64,000 nt of DNA from Phlebiopsis flavidoalba (taxonomy: Eukaryota > Basidiomycota > Agaricomycetes > Polyporales > Phanerochaetaceae): the NCBI GenBank assembly GCA_035772785.1, contig JAOCPU010000005.1, forward strand, positions 186,001 through 250,000, read 5' to 3'. The notes below the pieces were generated by a model. The model did no database searches and was not told where the DNA came from. It was given only the letters and a program-made list of their open reading frames with translations. Made by a program: the position numbers and the translations under genes. This document shows positions 1 through 11,719 of the stretch, piece by piece; position 1 is the stretch's first letter, and each line of letters begins with the position of its first letter.

Positions 1-1710
1 TTTAACGGGACCGAGTAGCAATCCGATGCTGATACGGCCTCCCAATACCCCCCGTGCATCCGAGCCACCGCTTGCAACTGGCACCAAATATGTCACGCCT
101 TCAAAAGGAAAAACATGTCACGCTCTGGGAAGCCCCAGTTAGTGACTCCACCGATGCCTCCAATGCTTACGACCTATGAACACGAATGAGGGCAAAAGTA
201 AGACATATCACACGGCCAGGAATGACTATGTGGGTGGAATGGATATATGCACATAGGCACGTACCACAAGCTACAACCACACACAGAGAGACGTCACCCC
301 TCTAACGACACTACCGCTATCTGTCAAGAGAGAATCGACATTGAGATGCAACCACATTTCACACGGCCGGCAGCAACACGAATGCAAGCGCACTTCGAGG
401 AAGGACCAGAGCCAACGCACAGCGCCAAAACCTACGATATGATCCACGAACCAAACAGCAAGTAGCGGCGTATCTGTGCCGAAAACCAGTGCTTAAGGCA
501 CGTCAGACTCCTCATATGGAGAGCCTCGACTTCGTGCTGTTCTTTGCTCCTCCACCCTACTAACAAACCCAGTGGTTATCGAGGTGAAGTTTACAAGACA
601 ACACGACAACCCTACACAAAAGTGACCAACTTCAAACGATCGGAGTTTCCCACAACAGGCCTCAAACAAAATCCATTCGCCATTAGTCCCTAACCAGCAA
701 GCGCAACGAGAGATCTCGCGTTGTTACCTACAGAGCAACGTCATAGCACTCAACCAGATTGCCCAGAGTCGGCAAGCACGTCCGGCTTTTCTGTCCTAAG
801 AGGGAAGAGACTCGGCCACATTACAGAGTGGCACCGCCCGCAGCCGTCACGCATTACCTGAAAATTCCCAGAGAAGAGATGGATAGAAATCTGTTGTCAC
901 GGGACAACAAACCGTGCCCCTCACGCGAATCAACATTGCAATCCCCATCGAAGACCTCTCATCCTCCCTCCCGCTAGTATACCGCATCACACATGCTTTC
1001 CTGAAAGCGCACCTCCCAGACACGCACTCCCATGCCCAGCGACAGGAAAACATGACAAGCCTACGCGACACATGGAATCGGGATACACGTCGTCAGAATT
1101 CTAACCTAGCCCGCAGCGAGGAGGTGGCCTGACGCGCCACCCGCAAAACGGAACCCATCCTCTTTACGAAGCTCTTGACGTGCCTGTGATCCCACAACAC
1201 CGCGCAACACCTTCTCTTTCCCTGTCGCCGCCCCTCAGCATGACAAACGGACTGTTAAACCATCAGAGACCAGAGCAGGCATCGATCCTCGAAACACGTC
1301 TGCTAACGTTGCAACTTCCCCTTTTCGACCACGACCATTTTGATTGTCAGAGGACGACGGATGACCGACACGCGACGCGAACATCACAAACCGTTCCCCC
1401 GCCCCCCTTTTTGCTTTATCGCGACGCACCTCCTTCCCATTTTGATTATTTTGTCCAACTGCGCCCAGCCCACCTCCTCTCTCGTAGTTCGCTCTATGTA
1501 CGTACCTCACTCATGCTGATTGATGACAAGTCACAACCAACGGAAAAGAGCATATGACCGTTACCTTCCGAGCACCTGTCGAGTGGCACATCGACGCCGC
1601 GGGTATTTATTATGTCGAAAAGAGTCGGGTATAACCCTCGGTGGTGCCTCACTTCCCTCGTCGCTCTCTACATAGACTGTATCGCAAACCTCCAGTGCTC
1701 AGATTAGGCG
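1..1710. other. A/C-rich stretch upstream of the LINE, no recognised gene
   Basis: The + strand is strikingly rich in A and C here, as it is through the LINE that follows, so this may be part of an older LINE copy in the same orientation or its 5' region. Open frames at 914-1,132 and 1,180-1,557 (125 codons, Ser/Pro/Thr/His-rich) show no motif I recognise, and the opposite strand is open over the same bases, which is expected from composition alone. I see no domain and cannot assign a function. Confidence 0.35.
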
Positions 1711-4640
1711 ATGACTTCAACGACTCCAATGGTATGCTTAAAGCACACGGCTTCACCGCGCACTGTGCTCACACCGAAATTTACCATAGCCGATGCGCCC
1801 CCGGGCCTGGCTGACAAACGGGCCTTCAGCAAGGCAGTGTCGCATTTCACCCTGAATACACGTACCAAGAAGGCCTCCAACTAGCGAAAGGGGAAAGAAA
1901 AGCAGGCTGCTCCTATTGCACCGCGAATGCTACCCTGTCGTCGACGAGCAGGTATGACACATCCGGTTTCCATTCGACCGAGACAAGAAGTCCCTAATAG
2001 ATCACACCAATAGCCCCCTGCGACGGCATCCCGTGCCACAGACCACGCGGTGACTCCGCCGGTACTGCTTGCAACCCCCCCAGGAGCATCTGTCCTGGAA
2101 CGACCACACTCTCCAGCGGGGTGACTATCCGCCAACCATGCTGTCGGCCACAGCATAACCAGACAAACCATGACGAGGGAGTTATGCAGGATTGTGAACT
2201 CTACACACCTGATGCGGACAGCCCAAACGACTCTGCACGAGGAACCTATGGAGCAAGACATCCCATCTTACCCTGACTCCATGGCAGTCGATATCACCGA
2301 GACCCGCCGAGTTACTGTCGACGCAACGACAACTCTCATGTCTCTCCCCACGCCTAGACGAGCAATACGAGTCGAGACACCAGCTCGGACTCCACGGTGC
2401 GAATCGTTGGGTCGATAACGAGCGGAGGACAGAGCCAACACCCAAACGATGCATTTGCGGTTCCTACATACATCGGACCCCTCAGCCGCCCGTCAGCACC
2501 CCAAGCCTCGACCTGACACCCCCATCCCCCAAACCAGGAGGTTCCCCTTCCCCCCAGCGCCGAGTGGCACGCAACGACTGCGGTGGCCCTCACACCAGCC
2601 CACGCCGGAGGCGGGTTTATACGGAGCGGTAGGCCATTGGGATGGCAGACCAATTGATGACACCCCTAATCCCTGGAAAAGCATCGCGCCAACGTCGGAC
2701 AGGACATGCGATGTGACGCTGCAGGCCCGGGTTTGCCTGTACGCACCAACCCGCTGGCCAGCTCTCAATTGCGCTACTAGATTTCGTCCATTAGCCCTCG
2801 TAATAGTGCGGGGGGCCCCTGACACTCCAGATCATCCCCCGAATCCCCAAGACAAGGGAACGGCCCTCACGACGAGGAAGATGCACCACTCTCGGGAGTT
2901 TTGGGAGGTCGCGTGCCCCCAATTGGGACAGGGTACCTCGATGCAACTCACCTGGCCGGGACGAACGTCGCCAAACTTTCCACACCCTTTCTCTGCGCGC
3001 CGTGGAGGGTGCCACCCACCCGGGTTCCATGCTAAACCGTCGTCGTACCCAGCACTGAGCGGAAGGAACAGACGTTGAGGCCAAAACACATGAAAGACTT
3101 GATACACCGGGTCCCCCCTCCCACCGCGTCGTGGAGGGAACGGCGACTATGTCCCAAACGAAAACATGTCACTGGACACCTCATCCCAGCTGCCCTGCTT
3201 GGCGACGCGTGCCCCCCTCCCCAATTCGCAATGGATAGTCGATTGCCAATAGTTCCATGACCACAGGTGCCATCCACACCACCCCAATCCTTCCACCCTG
3301 GACCCAAATCACGGAGTCCCCTGCCACCGGGGTATCACAGTTGTAGGGACCTACCCATGCACAGGTGGCCAGCGAGCACACCGGCTGGCAGAAGACTTGG
3401 CTTGCGCGAACCCTAAACAGAGCGATGGGCACAACACATCACCGAGTTCCTTCCCAACATTACTCATTACCAGACTGGCCCCCCACGGTCAATCGACCGG
3501 TGTACACTCCGCGCATTTTTTTTTTGAATCCTGGCCCCGTCCCTACGATCGAATGGGCAAACCCAATGGCGATGTTCGACAACCAGGACCCGCACCCAGC
3601 TACAGGCATGGATCGTGCTGGAAGGGTTCAAACTTATGGCGATAGTATTTGGCCCGAGGCTAGCTCTAGACGAAATACATACTCCCCATCCCAGGAGCAC
3701 CCACGCGATTCCCTCCCCAGATCACCATGGACCATCGAGAGCACGCTCCGCCTCAAGTATCATTGCCCGGCGCTCCGACTTGAGCTGCCGCGCCGCGCAG
3801 TCTCCGTCTACTGGCCTCAAACCGCCCTCCTTTTTTACGCAATCCTAGTCCACGGCCTCACTGAATCAGCCCACAATAACCTTCTCCACGACACGTAACG
3901 TTTCTGCGCTCCAGTACACCATCATCGTCGCTGCCCTCCGACCCACAATTTCCCCAACGCCTCATCTCTTTCAACGGCATTACAGCAGGGCCAATTGAAC
4001 AAATCCAGGCCATATCCATGCGTGCATGCGCCTCCCTCACAACTTCGACGAGATTGTCGGCCTGGTCCTCAACTCATGCCCAGGGAGCTCGCCGAGCGAG
4101 GCTGCTCGCACAGCGGAACAGTCTCATCTCGTCGTCTAGAGTTGTCGCCACCCCCACACGGCCCCCGGTTTGGCCAGGCCAGCCTCATCTACAACCTCTT
4201 GATGACGCCCCCCCGTCGGCGACGTCAAGTCGTGGATGGAGTGGCAGCATAAGTACTTAACTCCCATCTCCTGTGGAAAGGACCGGCCGTACTAACAGCA
4301 CAGATCAGCGTCCGGGCCCCACGAGCTGCCATGGGTGTCATTCTGCGGCACACGTTTTCTGGGCCTGCCCATGGATGGACATTCCCAATTGTGGAACGGG
4401 TCCCTCCCCGAATACCTACCTGTGCGACGACGACAACGACCCCACCAGGACAGCCGGCCAACAGCGCGCATGACAGGTCTAGGACTTACAGGCTCTGGAG
4501 TCAACGCTACCTCTTCTGGAGGGCTCTTCGCGACCCAACCTCCCCCAACCGACGTCATCCCAGGCGCGGCATAATAGTGCACCACCGGGCCCAGCAGCGC
4601 GAATTCGCGACGGGATGGGGGGTGCGTACCTAATCTGAGG
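1711..4640 (+). pseudogene. LINE ORF1 (gag-like) with CCHC zinc knuckle
   Basis: An ATG at 1,711 opens a 57-codon frame (stop at 1,882) that starts MTSTTPMVCLKHTAS and looks like the N terminus of a LINE ORF1 protein. Beyond it a proline-, threonine- and serine-rich coding pattern continues through shifting frames (2,170-3,080 and 3,360-4,250). At 4,327-4,368 a clean CCHC zinc knuckle is visible with spacing C-x2-C-x4-H-x4-C (CHGCHSAAHVFWAC), the nucleic-acid-binding motif of retroelement gag proteins. After it comes a Pro/Thr/Ser tail to about 4,570. ORF1 proteins coat the element RNA. The assignment rests on the knuckle, its position before an RT-bearing ORF2, and the same strand. The distance from ATG to knuckle is long for a single ORF1, so an upstream fusion or two overlapping copies is possible. 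Confidence 0.5.
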
Positions 4641-6640
4641 ATGTCACTAGCATCCCCACATTGCATCTTCTCCTTGATATACGGACCCTCTTCTTGACGA
4701 TTACTGATGATACTGACTGCATCTTGGGCGCACTCAAGTTAGTGTGCATGACGAGTACCAGTCGACCCCATTCTAATAGCTTACGTCATCACTAGTTCCA
4801 CTCTTTCTTGCCGCTTGACCACTCCGCCGCTTGATTTCTTGTGTACCACTACCTCGCCGCGATTCGGATTCGAACCTGGGTACAGATACTGTGGGGAGTG
4901 CTGTATGCAGCCCCGCTTTCGAGCTCGTATGTGTAACATTTTGTATGTATTAGAATGACGACATTTTTATCGCCATTGGCCGACGCCCCACTACCATACC
5001 ATGCCTTTAAGGCCCTGCAAGAACGGTTTTCCCGGCAATAGGTTGTACCGTGCTCGACATAACGTAACCCTCACCACCAAACTCACCGCTCAGACGGAGG
5101 GGACGGACAGATGGTGTACAGTTACGGTGACCAACTTAGAGTCCTGGACTAATGCCCCACGGTCTTAAAACAGAGAGCCAGGCTCGACCCATGGCTTAGC
5201 CACACATATACGGTGGCCGACCTACGCGACACAGAAAAGCTAGCCATGGACGATCATCATTTTCTTCTCGTCGTGAGGACTGCGGCGCAGTGAGTGAGGC
5301 GGGCATAGACCCTCTCTGAGGAGGCGGGCGCCCGATCGCTCCACGTCCTCACTAAGGCAGTGGAGGTGTCCACTCCGCCCACAGGACATAGCCGGTAATC
5401 TGTGGGGCTAATCGGCTGCAACCAATCACATAACAATTCACACACTCCACGGTCGCGTTCCAGGTCACACACGGATCTCCCCTCCCTCCTGGCTCGGGCA
5501 GGCGGCGCCGCAGCCAACTGCTTGCCGGGGGCCACTTTTATGTGCCTTTTGCCCCGCCCCCGATGATGCCCAGGTCGAGGCAACGGACAGCAGAATACCC
5601 TCCGAACCTCCCCCGAACAGTTCCGGAGCGGTTTGCTAGGAAGACGTGCACCAGGAAAGCAAACAGCCTCTCCGATGCATTAGCGCGCCAATGTACAAAA
5701 GAGCGCGGTGGGTGACCACCAGCCTCCTACTCGGCAAAACGCCAATGCAAGACATTATCGAGCATGCATGCAAGAAATATATTGGGGATACTTAAACATG
5801 TCCCACCCCCCAGAGCATTCCCGGACGGGGGGGTGTGTGGAGGGAACTGGGATGGAATACCGTAAATACGGTTTTCGGGTTGCGCTATGCGTGAAATTTC
5901 ACTATGCTCATCAGGCGCCTCTCTAAATCATCCCACGGGTTTGGGTAGCCGGGTATATAATCCACCGACAGATGGATACGCGCAAACCGCTGCAGGTTAC
6001 GCTCTGGACTCATATGAAAGCACCCGCGCTCATCGCCTAATGGCGTTTCTTTGAAGCTTGACACTGGAGAGTTTCCGACTTGTCAATGTGTTTACAATGA
6101 CTGTATCACGCACTGGGGGGATGCCGTCCAAATTTCTACTTAACAGATTTGACCGGCTCTGCCCAACATAGCTTTCATGGCAGGAGCAGCGATTTCAAAA
6201 CTTACGGACACCCGATGTGGGATGCATCGAGCCGTTAGTACCAAACAAACGAGGCCCGCAATAATCAATGTCGAGCACAAAACAACTGACCTCATCCCAA
6301 ACTAGTCCTGATGAATTGTGAACCAAACAGTACTTAACAAAAACGGACGGACCCGCCAAACTTGGTTTCGCACATTCATGGACATCACCCAGCCCAGGCA
6401 CTTTAGATTGGGTTTGGCGTGGGTACGAGGAATCTAGATACACAGTATGATGCCCCGCCAGGATGTGACTTCTAAGGGAGAATAGAAGGAAGAAACTTGA
6501 CAGCGATCATGCCATTACCTAAGATGAGACATGTCCCATGAAAGAGGTCTGCTGCCCCAACCGTAGCCTCTATCATACCTAAGGAATCTATCAGGAAGCT
6601 GCGAACCAATACGTTTAAAGCAATAGCCGAGGCCATCATG
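4641..6640 (+). other. Expected LINE endonuclease region, not recognisable
   Basis: By position this should hold the apurinic-type endonuclease domain at the start of ORF2. I could not find the usual catalytic signatures (for example a GDFN-type motif) in any + frame. No frame stays open long and there is no minus-strand gene either. Only the composition and the flanking ORF1 and RT segments tie it to the LINE. It may be mutated beyond recognition by eye. Confidence 0.35.
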
Positions 6641-9600
6641 ACACGTTACCGACCCAGTTACAAAAACGGGACGAGGTAAGGAGACTGCTGGAAAACAGCT
6701 GGAGGATGCAATCATGGATGCATGGAAGACGCATGCTTTCCTCCCTAAAAAGTCGCACAGGTTTCGAAAACGGTTGAGGTGGAACGCGGAGTGCACGGAT
6801 GCAGTGCACAGAGCTCTCCGTTCACTCCGAACGTCACTCGCAACACTCACTAAAGAACGTAGGGGCACGCGGAACCGAAGCGACCCTGAGAGATACACCT
6901 CCCAAATGAGCACAAGAATACGAACCCCTAAGAGACAATGTTGAGAAACAGCACCGTCAATTAAAAAAGGCGGCCACATGCGGCGTGCTAAACGTACTCA
7001 CATTTTGATGACGGCCATTGCGAAACTGGCACCAAAACGGGTGTGGGACCTAGCAGAAAATGGTCCAAAAACTCGACGCACCACTGCATCAGAGGCATTG
7101 GTCGTGTGAAGATGGGACGCCGGCTAGTTCTGAGGAGAGAGATTGCTGACGTCCTCACGTCCCAATTCTCCCCATCGTCCACCTTCCCACCTGACGAGTC
7201 CTTCATTGACGAAGTACTCAGGCCGATGAGCGACCATTCCCACTAATCAGTCAGGACGAGGTGAAGGAGGCTCTGAAAACGAAAAGCAATACATCTGCGC
7301 CCGGGCCAGACAAACCTTAGCTGGTATTGGATCAAGCAGCGTAAATTGCGCATAGCCGGGTTGTATCGGCCCGCTCAGCACCCTCTACAGCGCATGTATT
7401 ACCCACGCACACGTTCCCCTCTGGTTTTTAAAAGTGTCCAACACATGGTGATTCCAAAGCCTAAACAAACCGGATTACACGCGAGCCCCAAATCTTACGG
7501 AGACCGATAGTACTTCTAATTGTCTTGGAAAACTCCTGGAGAAAAATCATAGCCCGAAGACTCCAGTTTGACTCGCAGAAATTTCCGGGGATTATGCGCA
7601 CCCATGTCAATTCGGAGGAACCATCCAACACTCCACGACGGATGCCGGGGGGTCCCAATTGGTACACAACATCCCACGAGCGGGGTGGAACCTGGGGATG
7701 GACACATCCGTCCCCTCCTTTTCGATGTGGCCCAATTTTACCCATCTGTACGCCACAACCTGCTGACACGTTTACTTCGCCAATGCAGGGCTTCTCACCC
7801 ATGCTGTGTGACTTCATTGAACACTACCTTGGGGGCAGAAATACCTACGTTTGCTGCTGAATGGACCCAACTACCTCCTACCCAGATAAAGGAGGGTCTG
7901 GGACAAGGGTCGTCACGGTACTGTTCCGGTGCTCTCGGAGACTGTATCTAGCTACCCAGTCCTACACAAACACTACCCAACTCATATCACGAATCGCGAC
8001 ACGAGCAGTGCTCCAATTCTTCGCATTTTTTTGACGACGGGCTAATAAAGCGTCGCAGGTCGCCAGCAGGGGGTAGCAAAAAACCCCCACGGGCATGAGA
8101 CTAAACAACGCCGTCCTGGCAAACTTCTTCCAACGGCCTAAACAGTGATCTCAACAGACTTAGGGCTAGCTGGTAGAACCACCAAATTCGAGCTCATGCA
8201 TTTCCCCGTAACCACGACAACACAAGCCAGACTAATGGCCCAGAGCTAGCACTCCGACTACGGCACGGTACTGTGAGAGTCATAACCATCGTTAGTTATG
8301 CGTTATCTGGGGTTCTTCCTTGACTCCAAAACTCACATTCCCGCGCCCCATGTAAAAAACACTACGCCCAATAAGGCCTGCAGCACTGTGAGCGCCCTGC
8401 GGATGCTGGGGGCACAATTCCACCAGAGGCCTATCACACTGAGCGAAAAAGATGCTATATACTTGAGCAATGTCCTACCGGTCATGTTTTATGGGGCACA
8501 GTTGTGGTGGACCCCGCGTGGAGGGGCAAGGCATGGGCCAGCTAAGGAACTGCAACGAGCACAAAACCGCCGCCGCCCGCTGGATCACAGGATGCTTCAA
8601 AACATCACCATCCGGTAGCGGTAGAGACGTACGCCAGGGCTGGTACCTGTTTAAATTACAAATTAACATGTACATGACTAGAGCTGCACTACGCACCAGG
8701 ACCCTACACGACAACCACCCCTTGAGAGCCCTACTTCCCCTGTACTGGACTGTAGGCGGACATGCAGGAAAGAACCCATTTCCAGAAAACCCAAGGCACC
8801 CACATATCCCCTCTGCGACACATCGATGCAATTGCACGTAAATCCACGGAGGACTTTATACCCTTACATGTGGAAAACCGTCCGGGGGATCGACTGATCG
8901 ACACCATGAAGGACAGAATTACCTTCCACATGGCAGCCCCCAAGAAGGACTCTGAGGAGTACTTCAAATGAAAAATCAGGAATTCGAACCTCGCCTGAAA
9001 AACTGCCCAGAATTGACCAAAAAACACATACGTTGTGTTCACGGACGGAGCGTGCCAACCAGCACCAAATCATGTCACCCAGGGGCAGCAATTGGTCAGT
9101 CACCAAGAGTTCAGGTCGACGCATAACGCTCGGAAGTGTGGCAGTAAGGAAAGTGACCCCATTCGAGGACGCGGAAATGGCAGCCCTGTTTTATGGCATC
9201 AGAACAGCGGTCAATGATGCGGAACGACGAGAAAAACGTTACCCACATAGCGGTATATTGCGGACAAAACCGAGCAGCAGGGACGGCAATCTTGCTGCCC
9301 TCCCTACAGTCCGGACAACTTTTCTCCATCATGACATGCAAGGTAGTGAGAAAACTTTCCTTAACGCAAACCCAGCACACCAGCATTGCCATAAACTGGT
9401 GCCCCGGGCACGTTGGGATACATGAGAATGAAGTCGTGGATCCGAATAGCAAAGAAAGCTTGCAGCACGACCCAACCCAAACATCGTTTCATGGGCCACG
9501 GCAAAACAGGGAGGCGTCCGAAAACATGCGGGCCAAATGGCGACGCATATAAAAGACTCAGGGACTTACATGGGCATGAATAATCTCCTCCCGTACCAAC

Positions 9601-10085
9601 TCAACGAATATTTCAACACCAAAACGAAGACCCACCTATTTTTCCAGAGATACGGGCAGGACCAAAAGCGATTTGCACGCATGTGCCGTTTCCTAACAGG
9701 GCATTTCCCGCATCGGAGCATTCCGTACCCGATTCGCCCTGCCAGGAAGAACGGAATGCTGGTTGCGGTCACACAACCGAGACAAGAGACCACATCCTTT
9801 TCGATTGTCCGCTGTGGATCCGAAAGTGGGGGCAGACCACCGGCTCGTGTCGTCCCGGAAGCCCTGCGACTACCTGACGAACCCACGATCACGTATCCCT
9901 TGCACATTGACATCAGCGTTTTGACAAGGCGTCTGACATGCCTAATACGTCTGAAGCGTCTTGATGATGACATGATGCACACGGGCGCTAACGCCTTCAG
10001 GGCGAACTTAGAGCTCTCTCAGCACAAACTCCAGACAAAGCGTTTTGTGTTTTCAGAGTTTGTCCCAGACGTGTCGACGGCATGA
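6640..10085 (+). pseudogene. LINE ORF2: reverse transcriptase and RNase H
   Basis: ORF2 protein nicks target DNA and copies the element RNA at the nick. Visible parts in order: the basic linker before the RT (6,714-6,944, with RLRWNAECTDAVHRA); the RT entry motif SNTSAPGPDK near 7,285-7,315; RT palm segments over 7,440-7,950, including FDVAQFYPSVRH and GLGQGS in different frames; the RT catalytic Asp pair as FFDD at 8,027-8,038, reached only if one T of a seven-T run is dropped; thumb region YLGFFLDSK from 8,298; RNase H with catalytic FTDGAC at 9,035, the AEMAAL glutamate near 9,175, and the WCPGHVGIHENEVVD end near 9,390-9,440; then a terminal CGHTTETRDHILFDCPLW Cys/His motif near 9,760-9,815. 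The frame ends at TGA 10,083. At least eight frame changes interrupt it while the motifs stay intact. Confidence 0.85.
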
Positions 10086-10740
10086 GGAGTACTGACGGTA
10101 AGCGCTTAAGACTCCATCTCACGCACAAGAGGTGCGCTCAGCGCTCTTTTTGTTTGCCTCTGCTTGGTCGGTGTTCATATATGGCCTCAGAGGGCCTCAG
10201 TCGCCGTCGTTCTCTACTTTCATCATCCCACTCAACCATCTTTGACCCACTTCGCTCAACGTCAGGACCCTCACGTCCGCGCGCACCCTCTTACTTTGAG
10301 CTGCTCACTAAAGGCCCGTCCCAGCGTATCCGTCCCAGACCCGTCACCATCGTTGACGGTGCGCGCAAACAGTATCCCTCTCCACCTGCCGCGCTATGCC
10401 GACCGCGTCCACCAGTGTCGTAACAAATCAAGGGGTACCCTCGCACTCGCACAAAGCACACCATAGCAAGCCGTTGGAGTTTTCAAGTCACGCGTGGATG
10501 TTTGTTGTCTCAACTACGGTACGTATCACTTGGTCTTTTGCCTACCCCACTGCCGACGCTAATGCAGTTGTGTGTTGAGCCACCCGCTTAACCTTGCGCC
10601 GTCCGTCATGCCCACGTAAAACCTCACAAAACCTTGTGTCTCTGAGGTAAGTCTTATTTACTGCCCACTCAATGTGTGCAGTGCTCACTGCCTCAATCAG
10701 AGTTGAACGAAGGTCACAGACCACAAGAAAAGACTATGCC
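10086..10740 (+). other. Probable LINE 3' tail
   Basis: The sequence keeps the C-rich + strand bias of the LINE and holds overlapping open frames (10,082-10,423 and 10,164-10,466) rich in Arg, Pro and Ser with no domain. It directly follows the ORF2 stop, so I read it as the 3' untranslated region of the element. No poly(A) or simple-repeat tail marks the end, and the right border is a guess from the change in composition. Confidence 0.35.
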
Positions 10741-10757
10741 GCTGTCTTTAACACTAA

Positions 10758-10862
10758 GTTTCAGTAGTAGCAGGTTGCAGCAGTACTGGGTTCTGGTAGT
10801 ATTAGGTCTCGGCTGTCGTGACTCTCAGTAGTAATAGGTTTCAGTAGCACAAAGTCGTAATT
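10758..10862. repeat. Degenerate AGTAGT-type short repeats
   Basis: The motif TTCAGTAGTA or close variants (TCAGTAGTAGCAGGTT, TCAGTAGTAATAGGTT, TTCAGTAGCAC) recurs about every 30-45 nt. It lies just after the likely LINE end. It may be an old minisatellite or subterminal motifs of another element. I see no coding potential. Confidence 0.4.
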
Positions 10863-11071
10863 GTAGCCTCACGTCAGAATCGGACAATATACATCTTTGA
10901 ACCCAAACATTTTGAATGTCTGTGCTGGTCTGAGAATGTGCTGGGGACACAGTTACAACGGTCTAATAGAGGTCTAATGTGCATCTAAGGTGTCGTCTTA
11001 ATTCTACGGTACACCAGAACTTTTGTCTGAAGTCAGAATCTCGTCCTAAATCAGCAGAGACCTAGCAAGTT

Positions 11072-11131
11072 TCAGACGTCGTCTGACTTGTCTAATGCGT
11101 CTGATCCAGACGGAATTAGACATTTCAGACG
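11072..11131. repeat. Nested palindromes built from TCAGACG / CGTCTGA modules
   Basis: TCAGACG and its reverse complement alternate here. 11,072-11,086 is TCAGAC-GTC-GTCTGA. 11,080-11,131 folds as a 52-nt hairpin with paired blocks CGTCTGA/TCAGACG, TGTCTAAT/ATTAGACA and CGTCTG/CAGACG around an ATC loop, broken only by 1-2 nt internal mismatches. The perfect 12-mer TCAGACGTCTGA recurs at 19,148-19,159. This could be the tip of a fold-back or hairpin element or a terminal structure of a transposon. No protein is encoded. Confidence 0.7.
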
Positions 11132-11151
11132 CCGCGTCAAAATGCTGATGT

Positions 11152-11429
11152 GACTATGATGACGTACACTGGTTCCTTGAGTCAAACCCAATGGTTGCCA
11201 CATTCGAATGGTACGACCTGCTAACGCTTGTGGATGAACAAGTAGCGAGGGGAGAAACAGACACCTACGAGTTCTTCCTGGCGGACATGCATTCCGAAAT
11301 GGCGTGCTTTAGCATGGAAAGAATTCGTGGATTCTGATCCCAACGGGACCATACAAGAGTTTGAAAGACTGGGATCCAGAAGACTGGGCCAGATCAGCGT
11401 TCGACCTAGCCCACCAAGGGCGAGAATAA
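11152..11429 (+). pseudogene. Short coding fragment in two frames, family unknown
   Basis: Two adjoining + frames read like real protein. 11,152-11,337 encodes 61 residues rich in Asp, Glu and aromatics (DDVHWFLESNPMVATFEWYD near its start), and 11,346-11,429 encodes 27 more (KDWDPEDWARSAFDLAHQG). They join if a single frame change near 11,340 is assumed. No start codon or domain is visible. Lying between a LINE and a broken gene, it is most likely a remnant of a transposon protein. I do not recognise the family. Confidence 0.35.
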
Positions 11430-11719
11430 TTGGCGCTCTCGCGGCTCCCAACACTTCACGCCCAGTGAGAACCCGATGTAGCCGTATGTATCCGAGTATA
11501 TCCTATGTAGCGTGGATACACCCTGCTATACAGGATTAACACTGAGAGAGCGTGGATATGTCAGAAATCAAAAAATTGCTCGCGAGGAAGTAGCCCAAAC
11601 TAGCGCCATGTAACGTGGTGTATCCGTTCGCGCGTGGTCGGTGATATCGTGGTGCAGCCGGATATATCACCACCAATATACTTGACATAGCACAGAATAG
11701 CACAGTATATCGAGACAAA
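11430..11719. other. No gene seen; short TATCC/GATAT-rich stretch
   Basis: The stretch has several recurrences of GTATCC, GGATA and TATATC-like words (for example CCGTATGTATCCGAGTATATCC) but no clear tandem period and no coding frame. It separates the + strand fragment from the - strand gene remnant. Confidence 0.3.

Larger units (their letters stand above)
1711..10740 (+). mobile_element. Non-LTR retrotransposon (LINE, Tad-like type), decayed or frameshifted copy
   Basis: The element reads 5'-ORF1 (gag-like, proline-rich, CCHC knuckle)-ORF2 (linker, reverse transcriptase, RNase H, C-terminal Cys/His motif)-3' tail. The left edge is placed at the first plausible ORF1 ATG (1,711), so the true 5' UTR would begin further left. 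The right edge is placed where the coding-like C-rich 3' tail gives way to AGTAGT-rich sequence near 10,740. I see no target-site duplication and no poly(A) tail. All coding segments are on + and in the expected order, but the frame shifts many times, so no intact protein can be made from the sequence as written. The + strand A/C bias over the whole length supports one inserted unit. The edges are inferred; the RT and RNase H identities are well supported. Confidence 0.8.

Noticed and set aside
2449..3078. 209-codon + frame as an independent gene
   Set aside because: Proline-rich, C-rich, lying inside the LINE ORF1 region with equally open frames on the other strand; best explained as part of ORF1 or its shadow.
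4865..4885. Minus-strand tRNA T-arm (GGATTCGAACC)
   Set aside because: The flanking five bases do not pair and no acceptor stem follows.
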